A stretch of DNA of 42,523 nt from Gnetum montanum (Eukaryota; Streptophyta; Gnetopsida; Gnetales; Gnetaceae): the NCBI GenBank assembly GCA_015680685.1, contig MNCI01004374.1:712511-755033 (forward strand), given 5' to 3'. Of the stretch, positions 32,804-42,523 are shown piece after piece. The stretch's first letter is position 1. Every line of letters starts with the position of its first letter. The notes under the pieces were generated by a model. That model did not search any database, had not been told where the DNA came from, and worked only from the letters and a program-made list of their open reading frames with translations. The translations under genes and the position numbers were made by a program.

Positions 32804-33943
32804 ACATGTAGCCAGTTGGAAAATTTTACAAAAAATAATAAGTGAGCTTTCCTGACATCTTTTACACAATAAAGAAACATCTTTCTATGGCCTAATAAGG
32901 CCTTAAACTAGCAAAATGACCCATCATGGCCTTAAACTGGAAACATTGGTGAAATTGGTAGCCTATTTTTAATCATCATTCTATGTGGCCATATGCATTT
33001 TACTTTAACAATATGTTTTCTTTACTTGTTTTTCTTATTCTCTTGGAGTTGTGCTTGTAGGATAAAGCCCAGAGTCATCATGAAGGTGTAACTCATCATG
33101 ATAGCAAGTCACTGTGTAACCACAAAAGTGCAAGATTTGGTGAGTTTCTCCTATTGTTCCAAGAGTGCTTGTTTCATTTTTATTCCCATTTCCATCTCCT
33201 TGAACCCAACCCCTTCACCTTATTACAGCCTTCCTTGCCCTAAATAACAATGTGAACTTATGTTTCACGTTCATGCATTATGGCCATATGACATCCCTTT
33301 GTCATGATCCACCATAAAGGATATTGAATGCAACATATCTCATTCAATGGGAAAACCATTAATTCCATCAGGCATAACACATTCCATTCGATGGAAAAGC
33401 CATTAAGTATACTTGGAAGTAACACACCTCATCCAGCAAGAAAATCATGTCATAATCAGCCCTGGCAATGAAACCCAATGAAGGTTTCACCCCATAAAAA
33501 GAAAAGGAAAGTAAATTGCCAAAAATTTGAATGACCTATGAAGACAAAAAGCCTCAATATATGGCTCAAAACATGCAAAGGGAGAAGCCTAATAGCAAAA
33601 AAAACCTTGGATAAAAATGTTGGGTCCTCAAAAACATTTGCTAAGTCACCAACATCTCAAAACATGAAGTGTCAAAACTCACTGATTAACCAACATGTTA
33701 GTGACATAGCAATGATGTCAAATATGGAATGCATTTCTAGCCCTCATCACCATTTCCCTATGACTACATTACCACTATCCCATCATAGCCTTATCCCATC
33801 ATCACAAATAGATCTTGGCATGGTTCGAGATAACTAGATCAAGCGCAAAGAGAGAACATTAGTGGCAGACCTATAATGGTGTTTTGTATTCTTTGTCAGT
33901 GCCTCTTGGGTCAATCCTTCGTAAACCAATAAATAGGGGTCAA
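32804..33943 (+). other. 3' internal region of copy B up to the second LTR
   Basis: No gene was recognised. A 99-codon open stretch at 33538-33837 is Ser/His/Pro-rich and probably incidental. It holds two CCATGG-type repeats (32886-32949) and a three-copy minisatellite (33332-33470). The last bases before the LTR (AATAGGGGTCAA, 33932-33943) are purine-rich and could be a decayed polypurine tract. Confidence 0.4.
33332..33470. repeat. Three-copy 44-45 bp minisatellite
   Basis: Units start at 33332, 33376 and 33421 with AACAYAYYTCAT or AACACATTCCAT, followed by GGAAAA(C/G)CATTAA. The third unit is more diverged. Confidence 0.6.
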
Positions 33944-35395
33944 TGAAACACCACCAAAAATTCATGTTGTAACCATTTTTTTTGTCATGTAATCCCCATC
34001 CCATGAAATTTGAGGCTAAGCTTCATTGTAAATGTGAAGATTGTAATCCAAGAGGTGTAATCTCACATGATTTATACTTTTGGGGCCAAAAAATGCCTCA
34101 TAAGTGGTCAAAGCCTCATCCCCCAAGTGAAAAAAGACATTTGATATCTATATTTAGTCTTGGAAGGGTTAAGAAATCCGTTTGTGATGCCAAAATTGGC
34201 ATTTTGATGTGTTATGAGGGGTATAATATTTTCCACACTAGAGATACATGTTTGGGGATATGGCCCTCCTAGCATCAATGTTGGGGGTAAAACATCAACC
34301 ATGGTTTGCATGGGGGAGTATAACCCTTACCCCTAGAGTTGTTACTTCATACCCCTAGCATTGCACCCTCCCCCTAGCATTACTCTAGCAAGGCTCAAGA
34401 CTAGCATTGCACCAACTTGAGCGAGGATCCTCCATATCAACATTATTGTTGGAAAGCCTAGTGTGGGTAGAAGAAGCCAGCAGGGATGAAATTCCTCTCT
34501 ACTATTTTTAGTAAATGGAATGGCCATGGGTGAATATCACTTATCATACATAGTAACCCCCTTGGATTTCAGCACCCAAAACACATGCACAGAGCCAGAA
34601 TTTTGCAGCAATCAACTAGAATTTGTAGACAAATTTGTGGCCAAAATCCTATAAAACCCAAGTACCACGACCATGAAATGGTTCCAAACTTTTTCATTTT
34701 TAAGAGATATTTTATATTCAAGATATTTAAGCACACATGAAGCTTCTTGAATTCCCAGCGTGAAACCCATAGCCATTGTTACCCTTGTTACCCTCCTTTT
34801 GAGATATGTGAGATTGTGGTATTAACACTGAGCATTTGGGAATCCAAATTCCCAATGTTGCTTACTTTTTGGTCCAAATCCCTTACACCTCTCATCCCCC
34901 TACATAAAAAATGTAGCAAATTTGATGCAAGAGTAGTAAATATTTGAAAGCATCAAGAGTGGTAGAACCTTTGGATCATAGAGCTAATCATAGCAATTTT
35001 AACAAACTCTAAACCCTCAAACAAGTGAACCCCCCTAATCTCTTTTAAGGAACAATTTTGTACACATTTCTAGACTTTACCATTATTTTTTTAATAAAAT
35101 TTTATAGTTTCTTTTGTGTGCAATTTAGATTTATTTGCTTCATTCTCAATGCATTTATCATTAGATCTACATTTTGCATTTTTACTTTCATTATCTCGTT
35201 TTGCCCTTTTTAAGTCCCTTGGTGATCTACTAGACTATCCAAGGCACCTCGAATCCTATTTTTTGTAGAGGCCCTTGGGATTTAGGATTAATACTGTAGC
35301 ACTCAGAGTTATTGGTTTCTCCAACAACCAAGATTTTCAATCGCTACTATTTTCTGGTGCTAGAAGGAGGGCCTCCATCCAAATTCTATGTCTAA
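33944..35395 (+). mobile_element. Second LTR of copy B plus leader (plus-oriented)
   Basis: Starts TGAAACACCACC at 33944 and parallels 23338-24640 in order: terminal segment, CCCCTAGCATTG array (34210-34470), TATA (34648-34658), AATAAAATTTTA near 35095, and the GAGGCCCTTGGGAT and CTAGAAGGAGGGCC leader (35341-35373). A true 3' LTR should not be followed by leader. So this is either the 5' LTR of another copy or the product of rearrangement. Confidence 0.65.
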
Positions 35396-35399
35396 ACTA

Positions 35400-35664
35400 A
35401 TGAAAATGCCAATTTTGGCAATCCAAAAGGCATTTTCGACCTCCCCAAGCCCAAATATAAACATGGTGGGAATTTTTCTGCTTGGGAAGTGAGGCTATGA
35501 TACCTTATGGAGCCTTTTTCAGCCCCACAAGTTGAAGTATGTGAAATTGCATCTCATGGATTACAATCTTCACATTTTATAATGAAATTCCAACTTCAAG
35601 TTTCATTGGGTGAAGGTTACAAGGCTAACAAGGCTTTAACATGCATTTTCATAGTGGTGTTTCA
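35400..35664 (-). mobile_element. Inverted LTR start closing the 33944-35664 block
   Basis: The reverse complement begins TGAAACACCACTATG at 35664. It aligns over about 260 bp with 33944-34205, sharing GTGAAGATTGTAATCCA, CTCAC/ATAAG blocks and GCCAAAATTGGCATTTT. The 33944-35664 block therefore has terminal inverted repeats, both being LTR starts. The five bases outside (GTCAA and ATGGC) do not match, so no target duplication supports a single insertion. Confidence 0.65.
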
Positions 35665-37137
35665 ATGGCTATGGATATACGAATAAGTAAATATTTTATA
35701 AATTTATTCAAGCTTTCTACATAGAACCAAGATTTTAAAATATTATGTAAAACATTACTCTTTAAAAGGACATCAACATGCTTAGTATTAATAAGTTACC
35801 TACTCAAGTCAAAACCTTGCAAATTATGAAGAATAAAAAAAATATAGTAAATATGATTAAGCCTACATAAGTAACTAAAGAGGAAAAGGTAGACAAAGAA
35901 GATTAAGAGGAAGAGAAAGATTAAATTATTAGAATAGAGATTAAGAAACAAAATCAAAAGACAATGGTGATCAAAATACAAGAGGAAGAGGAAGAGGTTT
36001 AGTTAGAGGAAGAGACAAATGGAATCAATCTAGAAGATAAAGAAAAGGTTAAGACTTAGTATCATATTGCAACTTCTACAAAAGAAAAGATCATAGCATT
36101 AACTAGTACTAGACTAGAATCAATTTTGAAATAATACATTGATAAACTTCATAAATAGAATAAGATACTCCCTCATCATTTGAAAAGGATACTTTAAAAT
36201 AATAGCTAGGTAATTATGAAACCTTCAATTCAATTAAAGAAATAAAGTAATATTCTTATATTATAGTTAATGGATTCAAAATTACAAAATAAATAATAGC
36301 CTTAGAAACATCAAAATTGGAGATGAAAAATACTAAGTCATAGAAGAAATAGTAGATTGTATAGTTAAATTTAACAATGGATAAAAATTCATCATTTCAA
36401 ATGTATATTATGTTCCTAATCTTTCCAACCCTCTCATCTATTGAATAATTCTCTAATGGAAGAAATAATATCAATTTCAAGAGGAATTTTTGCATTATCA
36501 ACAAACACAATGATGAAGAAATCATCAAAATTAATAGAAGTTAATTAGTTTCCAAATAAAGGAAAATTCAAGGAAAAGGATAATGAGGATTTTAGCAAGT
36601 CCAAACCATGAAATGGAAGGCTTGCTCACATCTTTTATCAAAAAATTGAAGAATGATCAAAAAACGTTTTGATATTCCTTAGGAAAAATTTGAGATTATC
36701 ATACAATGAAAGTAAACTAATTCTCATTATGACTCACGCATGATAAATAAGGAAAAATCATTTGATCTTCTACACATTGAACTTTTTGGGTTAATGTCCA
36801 CTATTTCAATAGGAGGAAAAAATTATTTCATGATCATAGTAGAGAACTACTCAAGGTATACTTGGGTATACAATCTAAATTAAAAGGATGAAGCCATTAA
36901 ATACTTTGAAACTTTCCACAAACTAATTGAAAACTTCATAAATGTCAAGATTAAGATCATTAGATTAGAAAAATGAGATGAATTCATAAATAAAAAATTT
37001 AACAAGTTTTGTAAAAAGATGGTCTCTTTCATCAAACCACATGTGGATATAGCCCACAATCAAATAGGGTAGCTAAAAGAAAGAATAGAATAATATAAGA
37101 TATGATAGAGTTCTTACTAAAGCATGCTTCATTATGG

Positions 37138-38006
37138 TGTAGGAACACCTCTTCCAATCCTCTTTCTTCTTTCCTAAAGATGTTTTTATAGGCTATGGAC
37201 ACTAGAAATATTTCTGGAAGAGGTAAGAGACATATTGATCAAGAGCTAAGACTTCAAAGAAGATGTGTGGAGAGTACCAGAGATGTCTGGGCAAATGTGA
37301 AGATGTCTATGTCAAACTAAAGACATCTCTAGAAAGATGTCTCTCCTACAATAGAGATGTCTTTGCTAGAATATATACTTCTTCCAAGAAGAAAAGATGG
37401 CTCTCCTAAATTCTATTTCTAATAGAAAGATATCTTTCTAAGCCTAAAGAGAACTTGTAAAACTAGAAAAAAGAATCTAGATGATAGTTTCAAGTTGGGA
37501 AACAATTGAAAAAGATGAAAGAAGGATAGAAATAGTTAGGAATCTTCAAGTTAATCTTGGGGAGAAGGTTTCTAAGATTCTTATCTTCTACTTCTAATAA
37601 ATATTTGTGTTTGATCATGTTTTATGCATGAGCATGAGAGTTTAATGAGAGGCATGAAAGCACAAGTTTGAAACTACATTTTTTTGTAGTCAACTTTATG
37701 GTCAAATTATATGTGTGTTTGGCCTATGTGTATGTCTCTTGTATGCTTGTATGAGTTGGTCTCATTTGGTTATACCTTACATTAAGGATAATCATTGTGT
37801 GATTGTAGAGCCTCATGCTTTGCAATATCATTTGAGTATTTGTAAGTATTTTGGATATTGTAGATTGTGGAACCACATATTTTAATCTTTTTTACATTAA
37901 TTGAAGATAGCTACTTTTATCATTTTATAGCATATTGAATTATCTTTTGTAATATCTAGATATAATGAGAAGTGAAGGTTAAATTAATAGTAATGAACCT
38001 ACTCCA
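37138..38006 (+). mobile_element. LTR-like insertion between integrase and RT of the Copia element
   Basis: Copia coding sequence stops after HASLW (37137) and resumes with YLTN (about 38010). The 0.87 kb between them is non-coding and looks like a solo LTR: it starts TGTAGGAACACC, ends near CCACA, and has a motif array (37255-37440), an ATATATA element at 37371-37377 and AATAAATA near 37600. No 5-bp duplication was found, so the ends are approximate and the strand is inferred from the TATA order. Confidence 0.5.
37255..37440. repeat. AGAGATGTCT/AGACATCTCT array
   Basis: AGATGTCT in both orientations near 37278, 37299, 37322, 37333 and 37353, with related AGATGTGT and a final AGAAAGATATCTTTCT palindrome (about 37424-37439). 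It sits around the TATA-like element of the inserted LTR. Confidence 0.65.
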
Positions 38007-40063
38007 CACTACTTAACTAATATTTTAGTTCAACCACCATAGTGTCCTACTACATTTCAAATCAAATCATTACCTAAAGTAATGAAAGCAAATCTCCATA
38101 TGAAGTTCTATATAACAAAATTCCTAACCTGAGTCATGGGAATATTTGTATGTCATTGCTATGTAAAGACCTCATAAAATTCATTAGCAAACTTGTAGAC
38201 GAAGGAAAGAAATGCATCTTTCTTGGTTACAATTCTCATACCAATGGATACAGGTGCTATGATCCAATAAATAAAAAATGGCATCTTTTAATAAATGTTA
38301 TATTTAATAAAATAAAGTTTAGTACAAGTGATTTTTTTAAATAGCAAAAGAAATTAGGCATATATCAAAGTTCAAATCTTGGGTTCAAAGAGACCATCCT
38401 CACATTCAAATGCTAGATACAAATTTTGAAAGAAGAACTACAAGATCTCATAATATTACAAATATGACATATTCAACAGTCTCAAGTGGACCAACCAATG
38501 TCAATGAAGCTATGAAATTAAAAGTTTGGAAAGAAGCCAATGACAAAGAGTACAATTTCATCCTAAAAAACAACACATGGAAATTACTAGATAAACTAAA
38601 AGATAAAAAGGTTATAAATTACAAGTGGTTGTAGAAAACAAAGTTCAATAAGAAAGAAGAAGTCACAATACATAAAGAAAGATTTGTAACAAGAGGATTT
38701 AAACAAAAGAAACATATTGACTATGAAGAAATATTTGCATTAATTGCTAGTTTTGAAACCATCAAGCTCATTCTCTTCATAGTAGTACATAAAGATCTAA
38801 AGGTTTAAAAAATGGATGTCAACTTAGCATTTCTAAATATATACATCAACGAAGAATTATACATTTCCTAATGTAAAGGTTATGTTATCAAAGGAAAAGA
38901 GACGAAAGTTTGCAATTTCAACAAAGCTCTATATTGCCTAAAGCAAATATCTCAGGCATGGTTCCAAAGAATTAATGATTATCTCTCTAGAAACAATTAT
39001 CAAAATTATAGGTTTGAACCAACACTATATTTCAAGAAGGAATGAGATGAATGCATCTTTGTATCACTATATTTAGATGACATTATATTTATTTTCACTA
39101 ATAAAAGACTAGTAGAATATTTTAAAAATAACATGATAATGGAATTTGAAATAAAGAACCTTGGAGAACTCAAATACTTCCTAGAATTGAAATGAACTAG
39201 AATAAGGAGGGAATGAAGATTCATCAAACCAAATATGTAGATTTCATCATTGAGAAATTTAATCTAAAGAATAATAATTCAATTAGTAGTCCTTCGTCAT
39301 ATAATTTAAAGCTAACTATCAAACATAAGACTTCTCTGATAGATATAATCATGTATAAAATCATGATTGGATAACTTTGGTTTCTCTACCATACTAGACT
39401 AGAAATAGATTTTGCAACATCATACTTATCTAGATTCATATAAGAGCCAAGATAATCTCACATGCAAGCACTTTTGCATCTCCTTAAGTATGTAAAAGGA
39501 ACTTGCAAATTTTGGATCCAATTAAATAAAGAAGATAATAAGCTTCATGCATATTCTTATACTTATTAAGTAGGAAATAATGATGATAGAAATTCCATAT
39601 CAAAAGCTCTTATTATGCATGGAAAAAATACAATATGCTTAAAAACAAATAAATAATCATTCATCAACTTATCCACTTATGAAGTAGAATTTATTGCCAT
39701 GGTTGAATACCTCCAACATATACTCTAGCTAAATAAACTTCTCTCACATTTAGGATTCAAAGATGATCTCCCTTAAAATTTGTATTATGATAATATAATA
39801 GTAATTAAACTGTCTTAAAACTATGTGCATCATAAAAAATTGAAGCACTTTAACATCAAGTACTATTTTATCAACCAAGAAGTGAAAGAATGAACCATCA
39901 AACCAATTCACATTAGTTTAATAGAGCAACATGTTCACTTATTGACAAACAATCTTTTATCTCATGTGATCAAGTACCTTAATTAATCTATAGGAATTCA
40001 TATCATGACAAAGAATAAAGTAAAGATGAAGAATGAATATTGCCTTCCACTCTAAAGAGGGAA

Positions 40064-40313
40064 TGTTGTCTTTTTAGACTAGATTTTTTTTTATTATATA
40101 ATAGGAGTTTATTTTAATAAAATATAGGAAATTTCTAGATTGATGATCAAATGTAATGTTATTTTGGCCTCAATCCATATATATATATATATAATTGTTA
40201 AGGTTTTCTTATCATTAGGGCTATATTGTATTATTTTTAGTAAATTTTACCCCACATGTCACACATATATGTCCAACACATCTCTTGGAAATTTTTATAA
40301 TGTAATAATCAAC
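40064..40313 (+). mobile_element. 3' LTR of the Copia element (probable)
   Basis: A polypurine tract AAAGAGGGAA (40054-40063) is followed directly by TGTTGTCTTT, the usual junction of internal region and 3' LTR. An end at AATCAACA near 40313 gives a short inverted repeat TGTTG...CAACA and an LTR of about 250 bp. It contains a TA microsatellite (40177-40193). The matching 5' LTR is not in the window, so the end is tentative. Confidence 0.5.
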
Positions 40314-42523
40314 ATATTTTTAGAAAGAATTTTGCTATTTCATCATTAATTGATCAACATCATTCATCATTATTTACTTAATCTTCAAAGTTGAATAGTC
40401 ATAATTAGAGACATTCACTATTTTAATCATATATTATTTATTTCACAATACTTTTTAGTTATTTTAGATTTATTTGAAAGGTAGAAAATATTTCTACATG
40501 CACATAGAATTTCATCTCAAAATAGCCTACGATTTTGAAGAAATTTTCTCTACAATTTGGCAAATTTTCTAAGTCTTGAAATTTTACTAGAATGAATAAT
40601 GGTCAATGATTGAATTATTTCTTTCTCATATCACAATGATTTGATATGATATCAAATATATATGAATGGTAATATCTTTAAGAAAATTTGTTAAAATTTT
40701 AGCATAAAAAACTTAATAATATTTAAGTTATCATCTCTTAAATTTTTATTACCAAAATTGCTACCATTTTTTATAAACTAGAAAGAATATAATATAACCT
40801 CAACTTCTAGATATGTTCTTAAGTACTTCAGTTTTCCAAATTTTAGATAGCTTCCTAATATTTTCAAAATATATATTTTATTAGCTAATTCTTTGTGAAT
40901 TCAAGATAACCAAGCAATTTTTCTATTATTGAAATTACTTCAATCCCAATAGTCCTTTACATTGCCCTTAGTAATGGTCTTTCTTCATATGTGTTCAACA
41001 AAGGAGCCAACCAAGATCATCTTTGCTAGTGAATTCTTCTTTATATTATCTTCATAAATTTTTCTTGTAGCTTGGTCAAGGGTAGCAAGTTTTGCTACCT
41101 ACTTAAAGTCATTTTCAACCATCTCCTTGCAGTCATAAATCTAAAATAATCTTTTTATCAAGTCACTCTAATAGGTGAAGTCTTTTTGACCATAAAAAAT
41201 GATGAATCCCTCCTTGAGGTCTTAAAATTCTTAAACCCTATGCTATAATACTATTTCTTGGCTCTTGAGGAAACATACCAAGGATTTAGAAGATGTGTAT
41301 CTTATATGCTTAGGTACCAATCTTGGAAAAGATTAGGAAAACAAGACTCCTTAATCAAGCTCCTATAAATTCTAAAATTAGAAGCTTGNTGAATGGAATT
41401 TTAGATGGAAGTAGTATAATATGTTGGATTTTAAACCCTATATGAATCATTTAAAAATTCTAAGAAATTAAAAAGTTATCTGCAAATTATAAAGAGTTAC
41501 TTTTCCTATCTAAATTTTAGATAGAAAAATGCAAAGATTGTAAATCCAATATCTCACTTAATACAAATAATATTTCAATGATATTTTAACATAATAATGG
41601 AACTCATTTCATATTTCAAATAAACTAAACTCACTTGAAAATATATAGTAATGAAGAAGATTTGATAGATTTATTAGTTGCCACTTTTTAGAATTTTGAC
41701 TAGGAAAAATAACATAAACTTGCAATGAAGGGATTGCTACTGTGAATGATGAGAAAACTAAAACATAAGAAAAATTAAAAATAAAATAAAAATACATGAA
41801 ATATAAACTATTATTTTAGAATAAATGAAAAAATTAAAATAAATAATACTCAATAAATAACACTTTTCATGCAAATAAAGCTTCTACAAGCCTTCTTATA
41901 TAGGAATTAGAGGCATTATTAGTGGGAAGAGGACAACTAATTTAGGGAGTTTTTAATTGAAAGTGATGTAAATAATCCATTAAAGCTACTATGTAAAGAT
42001 GAATTATTTTCTCTTTCCCATCTACCATGCCTACCATAAGTTTTAATTTGAAGAATTATCTCATGTATCTATTTATATGGTTCTTCTACTTTCCTTTTGT
42101 CTTCTAATTTTTTCTTTAATTTTTAAAACTAAAAAAACATATAATAGGGACTATAGTACCACTAAGGTACTAAGACATCCATTATAAAAAATACAACAAT
42201 AGCAAGAAAAAACTTATTCAAGCTTCACAGAGGAAAAGAAAGCCTACATAGGCTACACAACCAATAGCCTATAATCCTAGTATGAGATCAGCTTAATCTT
42301 AAGCACAGTATTACATATAATGAATACTATCTACAATTAATGATGGATCCAAAAGTATATGAGAAATTAGAAGATGTCAGCATGAGATGCTATGCGATTT
42401 TGAACTTGATGCTTCAGAACTCATAATGGATGAAAAATTTTGTAACAATGTAATGAAAATATTCTATCAAATAAGTTTATCCATCTCCCTATCAATGAAG
42501 AATTTATTAGTTTTATTTCTAAA
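40314..42523. other. AT-rich flank, no confident gene
   Basis: Very AT-rich. On the minus strand, about 41300-40940 translates with one longer coherent stretch (KIYEDNIKKNSLAKMILVG, then KDYWD) that resembles a gag-like fragment, but I cannot name it. One N lies at 41389. Nothing else was recognised. Confidence 0.3.

Larger units (their letters stand above)
35830..40063 (+). pseudogene. Copia-type polyprotein, 5' truncated and decayed
   Basis: Ordered as in Ty1/copia. Gag tail RGRGRGLVRGRDKW with a decayed zinc knuckle YCNFYKRKDH (35960-36110). NVYYVPNLSNPLIY (about 36395-36440). Integrase LLHIELFGLMST, GGKNYF and YSRYTWVY (36760-36870), then PQSNRVAKRKNR (37040-37090). An insertion follows (37138-~38006). 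Then IFLGYNSHTNGYRCYDP (38218-38268) and reverse transcriptase: FKQKKHIDYEEIFA, MDVNLAFLN, YLDDIIF (39070-39090) and GELKYFLELK. RNase H traces run from 39545 to 39720 (STYEVEFIAM). Integrase Asp positions are altered (HIELFG, RLEK) and many stops are present. The 5' end is lost against the LTR block ending at 35664. Confidence 0.85.

Noticed and set aside
36100-36700. A second, independent element at the Copia 5' side
   Set aside because: The zinc-knuckle trace, the YYVP motif and the integrase follow in normal Copia order, so one decayed element is enough.

Overview
The window reads as intergenic DNA of a large, repeat-rich seed-plant nuclear genome, possibly a gymnosperm; the species is inferred, not shown. 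It is AT-rich and CpG-poor, with no rRNA, tRNA, CRISPR or bacterial-style operon. Nearly everything recognisable is a decayed, nested LTR retrotransposon. The one host-like gene is a broken RING-H2/zinc-ribbon ubiquitin-ligase relative at 21100-21867 (minus). Assembly gaps lie at 19947-20023 (77 N), 23774 and 41389.

Layout. 1-2600: LTR and leader of a minus-oriented element whose U3 holds a striking array of CTACG/CGTAG palindromes. 2617-4280: gag start, primer-binding site and LTR of a second minus-oriented family. 4280-6080: AT-rich DNA with diverged ~190-bp tandem repeats. 6085-13520: plus-strand multi-exon pseudogene ('aORF'), split by a 3.6-kb insertion (7376-11011) that belongs to the 2617-4280 family. 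14214-17836: minus-strand gag-protease reading frame. 17840-20460: arrays, leader and LTR promoters of minus-oriented elements. 20880-22200: host-like pseudogene. 22385-23337: LTR end and gag fragment, minus. 23338-35664: plus-oriented element (LTR, leader, gag-protease, antisense aORF, integrase tail, second LTR). 35800-40313: plus-strand Copia element, itself interrupted by an LTR-like insertion. 40314-42523: AT-rich DNA with nothing firm.

The most interesting system is one element family present twice in opposite orientation: copy A (minus, about 18700 down to 6085) and copy B (plus, 23338 to about 35395). Each has a gag-protease frame of almost identical length (3623 and 3622 bp) that starts with Met-Ser-Phe and stops at the same place, without continuing into reverse transcriptase. 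Next comes a short CCATGGCCTAAAACTGG repeat array, then a multi-exon gene on the opposite strand with five introns in matching places. In copy B an integrase C-terminal remnant follows the antisense gene, so that gene sits where RT, RNase H and the integrase core would be expected. Antisense introns would not be removed from the element's own genomic RNA, which explains how they could survive retrotransposition.

A second theme is that most LTR promoters here carry a private array of short motifs next to the TATA box, several of them ACGT-cored or deaminated forms of ACGT. A third is LTR starts found in inverted orientation at both ends of two units, one of them flanked by a near-perfect 5-bp target duplication.
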